Part shown: piece by piece, positions 1 through 6,588 of the stretch
How positions within the stretch are numbered: the first letter of the stretch is position 1
How the letters are laid out: each line of letters begins with the position of its first letter
NCBI GenBank assembly: GCA_945897695.1
Contig: CAMDGW010000108.1
Coordinates: 1-7,942, forward strand
Reading direction: 5' to 3'
From: Pseudobacteriovorax antillogorgiicola
GTDB taxonomy: Bacteria; Bdellovibrionota_B; Oligoflexia; Oligoflexales; RGVZ01
DNA length: 7,942 nucleotides
Notes under the pieces: model-generated
Databases searched by the model: none
Told to the model about the DNA's origin: nothing
The model's input: only the letters and a program-made list of their open reading frames with translations
Made by a program: the position numbers and the translations under genes

Positions 1-338
1 TTACAACAGAGCTCCAAGGGCTAAACCGTTCCGAATTACCTCAGATAGCCAAGATCAAAGGCGCTTGGGCCTATGTTGACAAAGGACGCGCCTGGGGACT
101 GCAGATGAATGATCGGCTTGTCGGTAGCGAAATCCCTGGAGCCATCAAAGGACATGTGGTGTCCTATTACGGACCGGAACTAAACCTGAAGTCACCACGC
201 GGATGGCCTATTCATGAAGGAGCTATCATCTATATCCGCAAGGGTCAAAAAAACCTCAAAATTGGTCAGACGTTTACCTATGATTCCATGAAAGTGCCAA
301 CACAGTGGCCCCCCGTTTCATCTGCAAACAAACCTTAG
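1..338 (+). CDS. C-terminal part of an unrecognised protein (truncated by window start)
   Basis: The reading frame is open from position 3 to the TAG at 336-338, giving about 111 visible residues with no start inside the window. An ATG at 105 is in the same frame, but the coding character continues upstream of it, so the gene almost certainly begins outside the window. The visible part looks beta-rich: short strands alternate with Gly, for example KIKGAWAYVDKGRAWGL, then GHVVSYYGPELNLKSPRGWP, then EGAIIYIRKGQ. It ends in a Pro/Ser-rich tail (TQWPPVSSANKP). The pattern resembles small SH3-like or barrel C-terminal domains of envelope-associated proteins, but I recognise no family and assign no function. 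No transmembrane segment is visible. The next gene begins 55 nt downstream and has its own candidate promoter. Confidence 0.75.
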   Translation, partial: TTELQGLNRSELPQIAKIKGAWAYVDKGRAWGLQMNDRLVGSEIPGAIKGHVVSYYGPELNLKSPRGWPIHEGAIIYIRKGQKNLKIGQTFTYDSMKVPTQWPPVSSANKP

Positions 339-363
339 ATTCCCTGACATTTTTTGCTAAAAT
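335..363 (+). promoter_or_regulatory. Candidate extended -10 promoter for the epimerase gene
   Basis: TGCTAAAAT at 355-363 is an extended -10 element (TGn followed by TAAAAT, 5 of 6 to consensus). The -35 at 17-nt spacing is poor (TTAGAT, 335-340), which an extended -10 can tolerate. Transcription would start near 370 and give a leader of about 24 nt to the TTG start. It rests on sequence match only. Confidence 0.35.
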
Positions 364-380
364 CAAGCTTCGGGTTTTGT

Positions 381-386
381 GGAGGG
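381..386 (+). promoter_or_regulatory. Ribosome binding site deciding the TTG start of the epimerase
   Basis: GGAGGG lies 8 nt (counted from GGAGG) before the TTG at 394. It lies inside the extension that a GTG start at 379 would translate, so it favours the shorter protein beginning MSKITLESG. Confidence 0.7.
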
Positions 387-393
387 TGCGCCG

Positions 394-1281
394 TTGTCAA
401 AAATTACTTTAGAATCTGGTTTAGCACGGGCAACAATAATGCCTGAGCGCGGCGCACTGGTGACTGAATTGACGTTAGCCGACCGCAGCGGCAAACAGCA
501 AAATATCTTTTGGCTTCCCGAGACGTTCACCTCGTTAGACTGTGACGTCTGGCCAGGAGGTGGCCTACCGTTTCTTTTCCCATTTGCTGGACGAGTCTGG
601 CATGACAGCCAAGTATTGAAATATGAGGTCGCAGGCAATGTCTACAGCATGCCACTTCATGGCTTTGCCTGGGCTTCCTCATGGGTTGGTGTCCTCAAAA
701 GCTCTAACACCGCTCTTCTAAGTTTGAAGTCAGACGAATCCACGAAGAAACTCTACCCATTTGACTTCGAGATTGGGATGACCGTGACACTGTCACAGCA
801 TACCTTACATGTTGCAATTGAAGTAAAGCACAAAACGCTTGCCGCGAGAACACGCGAAAAAATGCCGGTTGCCCTAGGATGGCATCCCTATTTTTCAATG
901 GCTAAAGCCTTGAAGGTCCAGATCCCTGCAGATACGATTTATCCCGTTACGCCGGATGGCAATGCCGCAGATGCACAGCGCGCCAGAGACCTCCTCGGGA
1001 TAATGCCCTGGGACCTCCCCAACCCAAAACTCGCCAGCCTAATCATCGGAGACCTCGCAGCTGACAGTAGCCGCATGGACTTTTCAACCCATGCTCTAAC
1101 GATCTCTGCTGGTCCTGAGGATGTCATGCAGCACGTGGTGACTTGGACCAATCGACCATTGGAGTTTTTATGTATCGAGCCCTGGATGTCGCTTCCGGAT
1201 GCAGTGGCCAGACCTCGGGGATGTCGTTGGTTAAAACCAGGTGAGAACCTGGCGGCATGGTTCAATATCGAGTGCCGTTAG
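394..1281 (+). CDS. Aldose 1-epimerase (galactose mutarotase) family protein
   Basis: This encodes a galactose mutarotase-like (COG2017) protein, expected to interconvert alpha and beta anomers of an aldose or a sugar phosphate in the cytoplasm. No signal peptide is visible. From the TTG at 394 it is 295 residues, a usual size for the family. Visible landmarks are GGGLPFLFPFAGRV (about 55-68), PLHGFAW (87-93), GWHPYF (162-167) containing the family's catalytic His (H164), and FLCIEPWMSLPDA (258-270) containing the presumed catalytic Glu (E262). I prefer the TTG because GGAGG at 381-385 sits 8 nt upstream of it. The in-frame GTG at 379 has no ribosome binding site and overlaps this one. Sugar specificity cannot be read from sequence; a hexose-6-phosphate 1-epimerase (YeaD-like) is an alternative. 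There are no neighbouring sugar genes to narrow it. Confidence 0.9.
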   Translation: MSKITLESGLARATIMPERGALVTELTLADRSGKQQNIFWLPETFTSLDCDVWPGGGLPFLFPFAGRVWHDSQVLKYEVAGNVYSMPLHGFAWASSWVGVLKSSNTALLSLKSDESTKKLYPFDFEIGMTVTLSQHTLHVAIEVKHKTLAARTREKMPVALGWHPYFSMAKALKVQIPADTIYPVTPDGNAADAQRARDLLGIMPWDLPNPKLASLIIGDLAADSSRMDFSTHALTISAGPEDVMQHVVTWTNRPLEFLCIEPWMSLPDAVARPRGCRWLKPGENLAAWFNIECR

Positions 1282-1286
1282 AAGCC

Positions 1287-1315
1287 ACAAAGTGTCAAAT
1301 ATTTTGACACTTTGT
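1287..1315. repeat. Perfect 13-bp inverted repeat with 3-nt centre (operator or hairpin)
   Basis: The arms ACAAAGTGTCAAA (1287-1299) and TTTGACACTTTGT (1303-1315) are exact reverse complements around TAT. The repeat begins 5 nt after the epimerase stop. It is AT-rich and no T-run follows it, so it is a poor intrinsic terminator. A dimeric repressor site or an mRNA 3' hairpin are both possible. The half-site TTTTGACAC recurs in degenerate form at 1322-1330 and 1340-1348 on the same strand. Confidence 0.75.
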
Positions 1316-1380
1316 CCCATGCTTCGACACAGTAAGCTGTTTTGGCACGCGAAATCATTACTTTATTTACAATAACTTCA

Positions 1381-1408
1381 TTGGTTCCTGCCTTGCATGC
1401 TGTAGAAT
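1381..1408 (+). promoter_or_regulatory. Weak candidate promoter for the leader ORF and lipoprotein
   Basis: TTGGTT (1381-1386) and TAGAAT (1403-1408) are separated by 16 nt, with start expected near 1415. TACAAT at 1368-1373 is a competing -10 but lacks a well-spaced -35. The choice matters because only the upstream promoter would include the whole TCTCC arm at 1411-1415 in the transcript. Confidence 0.3.
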
Positions 1409-1431
1409 TGTCTCCAAGGGCATTTGCCTTT

Positions 1432-1438
1432 GGGGGAG
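1432..1438 (+). promoter_or_regulatory. Strong ribosome binding site of the leader ORF
   Basis: GGGGGAG lies 7 nt before the ATG at 1446. Its GGAGA core (1435-1439) is complementary both to TCTCC at 1411-1415 and, as GGGAGA, to TCTCCC at 1471-1476, so it could be held in either of two alternative short helices. Confidence 0.55.
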
Positions 1439-1445
1439 ACCACGT

Positions 1446-1502
1446 ATGTCCGTGCCTGTGCCATGTCCAATCTCCCTGCTGGTGTACCATTGCTGTTGTT
1501 GA
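1446..1502 (+). CDS. Putative 18-residue Cys-rich leader peptide (uORF)
   Basis: The ATG at 1446 opens an 18-codon frame reading MSVPVPCPISLLVYHCCC and closes with TGA at 1500-1502. Three features support translation: a strong ribosome binding site at ideal spacing, a position directly upstream of an annotated-quality gene, and a stop whose last two bases are the first two of the GAGG used by that gene. The last three sense codons are TGC TGT TGT (1491-1499), so a ribosome waiting for Cys-tRNA would sit on the downstream ribosome binding site. Poly-Cys leader peptides that sense cysteine supply are known from mycobacteria; extending that role here is inference. The peptide itself need have no function. 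Chance occurrence of an ORF this short cannot be excluded. Confidence 0.5.
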   Translation: MSVPVPCPISLLVYHCCC

Positions 1503-1511
1503 GGTGTTGTT

Positions 1512-2039
1512 ATGATTAAATCCCGCTCGTCAATTTTATCTTGTCTTATTATTTCCACACTCGCTTTCTACTCCTGCACAGCGACTAAAAAAGATGGCGC
1601 CAAAGCCTCATCTGACCCAGTAACAGCTGGGGCTTCAAACTCTCAAACTGGATCTCAAGAAGATCTGCCTGCAGAATTAAAAGACGCACAGAGCTTCGAC
1701 CCTGCCGACTCTCTTGATCAAAAAACAGTGCAAGAAAGTGATTTCTATCAGATCAAGAAATCTGTTGAAGAAAACAAAGCTGCTCTCGACGCCGCATGGC
1801 GCGAGCAAGATCGCCTTGAGTCCCAAGTCCGTGCAGCTAAAGCAGATGTTGAAAAACAAAAAGCACTCACCACCAAACAAGAAGAAGAAGCGCGCGAAAA
1901 ACAGCGTCTCAAAGACGTAGAAGAATTTGAAAAAAATAAAACAAAACGTCTCAAAGAAGAAAAAGCCGCCGAAGAGGAAATCCAAAGGCTTCCAACCATC
2001 TCCAAAGATGAGGTCATGTGGGAAGGTCTAGAAGACTAA
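1512..2039 (+). CDS. Putative lipoprotein with long charged coiled coil
   Basis: The 175-residue product starts with a short basic segment (MIKSRSS), a hydrophobic core (about 8-20) and a Cys at 22 in the context FYSC-T, consistent with a lipoprotein signal peptide. Phe and Tyr at -3 and -2 make the lipobox atypical. Thr at +2 argues against inner-membrane retention, so outer-membrane anchoring is likely. Residues 23-75 are a Ser/Asp/Gln-rich flexible linker. Residues about 78-160 are almost entirely Lys, Glu, Ala, Arg and Gln, with a heptad-like pattern expected to form one long helix or coiled coil. A short tail ends in MWEGLED. GAGG at 1501-1504 lies 7 nt before the ATG. I recognise no named family; a periplasmic spacer or scaffold is a guess. 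Only two cysteines occur (11 and 22), so the protein itself is not Cys-rich despite its Cys-ending leader ORF. Confidence 0.8.
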   Translation: MIKSRSSILSCLIISTLAFYSCTATKKDGAKASSDPVTAGASNSQTGSQEDLPAELKDAQSFDPADSLDQKTVQESDFYQIKKSVEENKAALDAAWREQDRLESQVRAAKADVEKQKALTTKQEEEAREKQRLKDVEEFEKNKTKRLKEEKAAEEEIQRLPTISKDEVMWEGLED

Positions 2040-2056
2040 GTTGTAAACCATAAAGC

Positions 2057-2102
2057 AAAAACCCCTCGGAGACAGGAATTTCCCGGGGGATTTTATTTTT
2101 TT
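2057..2102. terminator. Bidirectional intrinsic terminator between convergent genes
   Basis: CCCC (2062-2065) and CGG (2067-2069) pair with CCG (2083-2085) and GGGG (2086-2089) around a bulged T and a 13-nt loop. A T-rich run follows at 2091-2102. On the other strand the A-run at 2057-2061 supplies a U-tract, so the same hairpin can end the minus-strand methyltransferase transcript, whose stop is at 2147. Confidence 0.8.
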
Positions 2103-2146
2103 AAGACTGAACCTGCTCGGGTCCACACTGCCAATAAATGTCGGTA

Positions 2147-3721
2147 TCAACGACTAAACACCTGGAACTCACAGAACATACCCGCAAGCTTAACGGGCGA
2201 ACGCCGCACACATTTAAGTCCACCAGCTTCCGCCCAATCCACAGTTGACGTTGGCGCGTGCGAAAGCATGACCACCCGCCCCTTGTCCGTTAGTCGCCGA
2301 CTCGCTTGTGCAAAAAAGTCAAACAGCAAATCTCGGGCACCGCCGCGGACGGTTCGCATACCAAATGGTGGATTTGATAAAATCACGTTAAAAGGTCCGC
2401 CCTTAAACAACAAACAACTTTCTTCAACAAATTGCACAGAAACATTAGCGGCATTGGCTGCTAAGACCCCTTCATCTAAAGCCTGGCGATTTACATCGTT
2501 GCCCGTGGCAGATATCCCTGGTTGTAAGGTTTTTGCAATGATCAACTCTGTTCCAGCACCACAGAACGGATCCCAAACCCGGTCATTCATCTTTATCTCG
2601 GCAAGCTGCACCAGAGCAGCTGCGATCGTTGGATCACTGGAGCCGTCCACGTTACAGGCACGCCAAAAAAACCGCCGATCATCCCAACGAAGTGGCAAGA
2701 GTACGACCTCATCAGCGACCACGCGAAGTTCCCAATGGGCATTTCGCCCATCATTGATAATTCCTACGCCCAGCTTTGACAGGGCCTCTGCAAATTCCCA
2801 CACAAACGAACGAGTGCGCCCATCATCGCGACCTAAACGGATGCGAACAGGAGCTCCCTCTGGGCGGCTGGTTGCCGATGATATGCGCTGTGATGAGCCT
2901 GCCACAACGTCGGCAAGAGCCGTAGACGATTGATCTTTGACGCGACCAATCACTACTCCTGCTTTTCGCCATAGATTGTGCTTTGCTAGGTCTTTCCAAC
3001 TGAAAGTACGTCCAAGCTTGAGGACACCGGGCTCAATAATATCTGCTCCGAGAAATATGCCAGATGAACGGGCGATTTGGTCGACTCCTAATGTAAACCA
3101 AGCAACCAGACCTGAACTTTCCATCACTTCTGGACAGCAACACCCTGCACCGGGATCCCATTCGGTTCGGGCAAGATCTCTTTCCAAGGTCAGCAATGAG
3201 CGCGCACTGGCATCTGTTTCTTTTAATACGGCTAACGCACGAGCATCAGCACTTTTTCCAAGGGCATCGATCAAGGCTTTTTTTTCACTTTGATCCTGAC
3301 AACGCGATAACAAGTCGATCATGCCATCAATCAAAGATTTTTTGAACGTTGTAGGAATTTCGGCCCAAGCGGAACCGATCGCTTGCGCAGCGGCTTTCCT
3401 GACTCGGGCTTCGTCATCAGCAAAGCAGGCATTTGGAAATTTAGTCCAAGAGGAGTCATCGCTTTTGGCAGCTTTTATATAGGCCTTCAAAAGGGGGCGA
3501 GCCAACTCGCCACGAGACCTAGGGTCGAGACTTGAAAAAAGCTCTGCGGCTTTGCGGGCCGAGGGTGTATCGATCTTTGAGAGTCTTTTTTGCATGGACT
3601 CGCGCTCATGGTCATTCAAATAACGCCAAACGGCGCAAAGATCTGTCATATCTTTGCGTCCTGGAGTCCAGCCCGGTGTCGCAATTCGGGCTTGAATCAA
3701 CTCTAAAGGTGCTTCATTCAT
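2147..3721 (-). CDS. HEAT-like domain fused to a putative Trm14/RlmL-like RNA methyltransferase
   Basis: The 524-residue protein has a two-part look. Residues about 25-175 are helical with HEAT-like spacing, clearest at DDEARVRKAAAQAIGSAW (102-119). The C-terminal third is a class I SAM-dependent methyltransferase: VWDPFCGAGTELI (382-394) is the SAM-binding motif and NVILSNPPFGMR (445-456) holds the NPPF motif IV of enzymes that methylate exocyclic amino groups. DPFCGAGT plus NPPFG is typical of the UPF0020/Trm14 group acting on tRNA or rRNA guanosines. The middle (about 200-360), including RFFWR (350-354), sits where a THUMP or related RNA-binding module would be, but I cannot confirm it. 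A GCCCPE patch occurs at 193-198. The ATG overlaps the TGA of the upstream U32 gene (ATGA), so the two are probably translated together. RNA rather than DNA or protein as substrate is inferred from motif and neighbour. Confidence 0.85.
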   Translation of the reverse strand: MNEAPLELIQARIATPGWTPGRKDMTDLCAVWRYLNDHERESMQKRLSKIDTPSARKAAELFSSLDPRSRGELARPLLKAYIKAAKSDDSSWTKFPNACFADDEARVRKAAAQAIGSAWAEIPTTFKKSLIDGMIDLLSRCQDQSEKKALIDALGKSADARALAVLKETDASARSLLTLERDLARTEWDPGAGCCCPEVMESSGLVAWFTLGVDQIARSSGIFLGADIIEPGVLKLGRTFSWKDLAKHNLWRKAGVVIGRVKDQSSTALADVVAGSSQRISSATSRPEGAPVRIRLGRDDGRTRSFVWEFAEALSKLGVGIINDGRNAHWELRVVADEVVLLPLRWDDRRFFWRACNVDGSSDPTIAAALVQLAEIKMNDRVWDPFCGAGTELIIAKTLQPGISATGNDVNRQALDEGVLAANAANVSVQFVEESCLLFKGGPFNVILSNPPFGMRTVRGGARDLLFDFFAQASRRLTDKGRVVMLSHAPTSTVDWAEAGGLKCVRRSPVKLAGMFCEFQVFSR

Positions 3722-6357
3722 TTGAGACGTCCAAAAAAATTGGCAGGATGGGTATCAGGAAGCGGCTGATCCAAAATCACACCACTCATGACACCCTTAA
3801 AGCTCGCTTCGTCATATTCTCTAGTGAGGAAGTCCACGCGAAAATCACTGATACCAGCATTCATAAGGCGCTGCCTTCCACCGGACACAGAATAGGCGCG
3901 TTTGCCGTAAACGATCGATTTACAACCTTCATGGGCTACGAAGAATCGTTCACCTTTTTTGTTTTCTACTTCCAGAGTTCGGTAGCCACAAACCTTATTG
4001 GTCGGGCAACCGTTATGAAGAGCGGTGAGAGAACAGGCTTCCGCAACAAAAAGCGGCGTATCTTTATAAAGGATGGCACGCGGCAAAACGGCTTCTGGCC
4101 AATGCGAAAGAAGTGACTCGATATCTTCTGCATCATCTTCGATACTTAAGGTCATGGTTGTCACCCCTTGATCGCGCCAGAACGCCACGGCCTCACGATT
4201 CATTGCATAGAGCGTAAAGTCACTGGTGAGATCAGATATGGGCAGTTCCCACTCACGAAGAAGCCCCAAAGCACCGGGATTTCCTACCTCGTAAGCACTG
4301 ACACCGGCGTCCAATGAAGCTTTAAACCAAACTTTGAGGACCGGTTCATCCCAGGCGCGTACGACAGTCGGTACCGCTAAACGGATCTTAATTCCGCTGT
4401 TGCGTGAGAACTCTGTCAGCGGAGCTAAAAAACTTTCTGGTTTAACTCCGGGAAGAAACATCTTTTTTGGCTCGAAAATGACTTCTGATATCTTTTGAGA
4501 CTTAGCAAGACTCTCGATCCAAGGCAAATACTCGACGCGATCAATTTTGAGTGAGTAAGCCGCCTGGGTCTGCGCGTCTAGCTTGCGACCGATTCCCGTG
4601 ACCTGATCAAGAGCAGCAGCCGTGTGACGTAGGCTCACCGCTTGCGAGGCCTCAAAAAGTCCTGGTTCAACCTGGCGCTTTAAATCTTTCAGCTTACTTT
4701 TTGGCAAGAAATAGTTCTTATCTAAAGCAAAAGAAAACTGTTCGACATAGACGCATTGATCGCCGAAAATATGAAAGACATCTTTCAGATCTCTGATGAG
4801 ATCACCTTTCAGACGTTCCTCGCAAGAAGGCATCAATTCAGACGCCCGCGCAATCTCATCGCGACCTCGTCTAATGACAACGGACAGTTGAACAGCACCG
4901 TCGTCAAGCCCTAGGGCCGAAATCTCTGCCGTCACGGCCGTCATTGGTCTAAGACGCGCATCAACTGGCACACCAATCATGGTCTCCACGCGGCGACGTA
5001 AGTCATCACTGCGCGATTTGAATAATATATCACCTACAGCCGGTTTTTGACCTCCAAGGGGAATTTCAATATCAACAATCATGCCGCGCGTAGCATCATA
5101 GACCTTGCGGCCCTTAAAGCTCATTTCCCGCAAGGAAAACCCTATTTCTTGGTTGTCATAGCGGCGCTCCAAACTGCTGACATCACTTGACACCGCATCA
5201 CCATGTTGAGGTTTAGCGTGGAAAATTTTTTCAGCCGCAATAATTTTGAGACCATCAAATTTTTCCAGGGCCTCCTCGAGCCGAACCGTAATCGCACGAG
5301 CTCCAACAGCCTCAATCACTCCCGCCCTGATCCCATGATGAGTTGGGTTGTTAAGGTCAATCACGTTTTCGTGATAGCGACCCTCAAAAAAGAAACTAGT
5401 GGTCTGCCGTTGAAAGGACAGTGCAAGATCTTTACGGATTTCATCTTCGCTGGCGAGTTTTTCCTTCGCCAGCGGTGGCGCATTGTCACGAAGCGTGGAA
5501 CGTCCAAATAGTTCATCAAGTTTTTTGCGGTACAGCCTGACGACGCTTGTCACATATTGAGCGTCCTTCTTTCGACCTTCAATTTTTAGAGTGTCAACAC
5601 CTGCGGCGACCATCTGATCTAACTTGTGAGCCGTATCCAAGTCGCGCATGGAGAAAAGAAATCCATGCCCAGACTCACTGACAACTTTATAGGGTTCACG
5701 ACACGTATAGGCACACTCGCCGCGGTTTCCACTGCGAGCGTCAGCTGCTCCACTAAAAAAACACAGGCCTGAATAGCTATAACACAAACTGCCGTGACAA
5801 AAGACTTCGAGTTCCACTTCGCCTAAAGGCACGGCTCGCCGGATCCGTTTGATTTCTTCTGCCGTGAGCTCGCGAGCAAGTACGACTCGTTTAAAGCCAT
5901 ATCTCCACGCTTCGCGAACACCGGCGAGATTGTGTACTGCCATCTGGGTCGATGCGTGAAGCCTAATGCTTGGGAAGTGCTCACGGGCAATCTTGGCGAC
6001 GCCTAGATCCTGGACAATGATGGCGTGAACACCGACGTCTTCCAGCTCACCGAGGGTTCGGATCAATTCAGGAAGTTCCACGTCTTTAATCAAAATATTG
6101 AGGGTGACCAAAACCTTCATGCCATAGCGGTGTGCCATGGGAACCAGACTTCTTAAATCTTCGATGGAAAAGTTCTCGGCGCGAGCGCGAGCATTGAACT
6201 GCTTAAGTCCAAGGAATACCGCATCAGCGCCCGCATTCAACGCTGCAAAAAACTGCTCGCGACCGCCAACGGGTGCTAGTATTTCCGGTATAACTGCTTC
6301 CCCTGCTGAACGCTGATTGACTGCGTCTACTGATGTGATGCTTTGCTCACGTTCCAT
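3718..6357 (-). CDS. U32 family protein with DUF3656-like extension (RlhA/TrhP relatives)
   Basis: This 879-residue protein begins its U32 domain at PEILAPVGG (24-32). It carries the family signature from EVFCHGSLCYSYSGLCFFS (184-202) to NRGECAYTCREPY (211-223), with cysteines 187, 192, 199, 215 and 219. LFSMRDLD (234-241) and DTLKIEGRKK (255-264) follow, also typical. Historically named peptidases, U32 members such as E. coli RlhA and TrhP are RNA hydroxylation factors (23S rRNA C2501 and tRNA U34), and some are thought to bind an iron-sulfur cluster. Length exceeds RlhA (about 650). The middle fits a DUF3656-type region and the C-terminus carries a second Cys group (775, 784, 790, 812) near GERFFVAHEGC. 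The ATG at 6357-6355 has GGGGA close upstream, and no other plausible start precedes the domain. The exact target is unknown; the coupled methyltransferase favours RNA modification over proteolysis. Confidence 0.92.
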   Translation of the reverse strand: MEREQSITSVDAVNQRSAGEAVIPEILAPVGGREQFFAALNAGADAVFLGLKQFNARARAENFSIEDLRSLVPMAHRYGMKVLVTLNILIKDVELPELIRTLGELEDVGVHAIIVQDLGVAKIAREHFPSIRLHASTQMAVHNLAGVREAWRYGFKRVVLARELTAEEIKRIRRAVPLGEVELEVFCHGSLCYSYSGLCFFSGAADARSGNRGECAYTCREPYKVVSESGHGFLFSMRDLDTAHKLDQMVAAGVDTLKIEGRKKDAQYVTSVVRLYRKKLDELFGRSTLRDNAPPLAKEKLASEDEIRKDLALSFQRQTTSFFFEGRYHENVIDLNNPTHHGIRAGVIEAVGARAITVRLEEALEKFDGLKIIAAEKIFHAKPQHGDAVSSDVSSLERRYDNQEIGFSLREMSFKGRKVYDATRGMIVDIEIPLGGQKPAVGDILFKSRSDDLRRRVETMIGVPVDARLRPMTAVTAEISALGLDDGAVQLSVVIRRGRDEIARASELMPSCEERLKGDLIRDLKDVFHIFGDQCVYVEQFSFALDKNYFLPKSKLKDLKRQVEPGLFEASQAVSLRHTAAALDQVTGIGRKLDAQTQAAYSLKIDRVEYLPWIESLAKSQKISEVIFEPKKMFLPGVKPESFLAPLTEFSRNSGIKIRLAVPTVVRAWDEPVLKVWFKASLDAGVSAYEVGNPGALGLLREWELPISDLTSDFTLYAMNREAVAFWRDQGVTTMTLSIEDDAEDIESLLSHWPEAVLPRAILYKDTPLFVAEACSLTALHNGCPTNKVCGYRTLEVENKKGERFFVAHEGCKSIVYGKRAYSVSGGRQRLMNAGISDFRVDFLTREYDEASFKGVMSGVILDQPLPDTHPANFFGRLK

Positions 6358-6588
6358 AATTCCCCAGACTTATGTCGACTTGCTTAATTAATGCACTGCC
6401 GCAGCGGCTAGGTATCATATTTTATAGCTTTTTAAAAGATTATATTAACAATTTCATGAGATTTTTTGCCCCTTTTGACCCGCATGAAGCCGGAAGTAAC
6501 TATCCGTATTCATTAACATTAATGCAATACCTGATTGCTTTTTGGGGACCTGGGTCAAGTTTTTAGCAATGCGACCGATCCCTTTCTT
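6358..6588. promoter_or_regulatory. AT-rich divergent intergenic region
   Basis: This spacer separates the minus-strand U32 operon from the plus-strand membrane protein gene and must hold both promoters. The minus strand offers TATAAA and TATGAT-like -10 candidates around 6412-6425, with TTGTTA further upstream but at 19-nt spacing. The plus strand offers TTGACC at 6475-6480 with only a weak -10 (AACTAT, 6498-6503). I cannot choose a start site. A plus-strand frame at 6372-6566 (64 codons) lacks a ribosome binding site and is not called. Confidence 0.45.

Noticed and set aside
1343..1358. TGGCAC as a sigma-54 -24 element
   Set aside because: No GC at the required -12 position (N5 is followed by ATCA rather than TTGC).
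1463..1519. Second short ORF (from ATG 1463) overlapping the lipoprotein start
   Set aside because: No ribosome binding site, and it runs into the lipoprotein start out of frame; the 1446 ORF is better supported.
1677..1985. Phe-rich minus-strand ORF opposite the lipoprotein gene
   Set aside because: It is the complement of the Lys/Glu codon-rich coiled coil; the low complexity explains the absence of stops.
2268..3293. Plus-strand ORFs opposite the methyltransferase gene
   Set aside because: They are Ser/Arg/Thr-rich antisense frames with no motif, while the minus strand has clear methyltransferase motifs.
6372..6566. 64-codon plus-strand ORF in the divergent spacer
   Set aside because: No ribosome binding site before its ATG, no recognisable domain, and it lies across the region that must hold two promoters.
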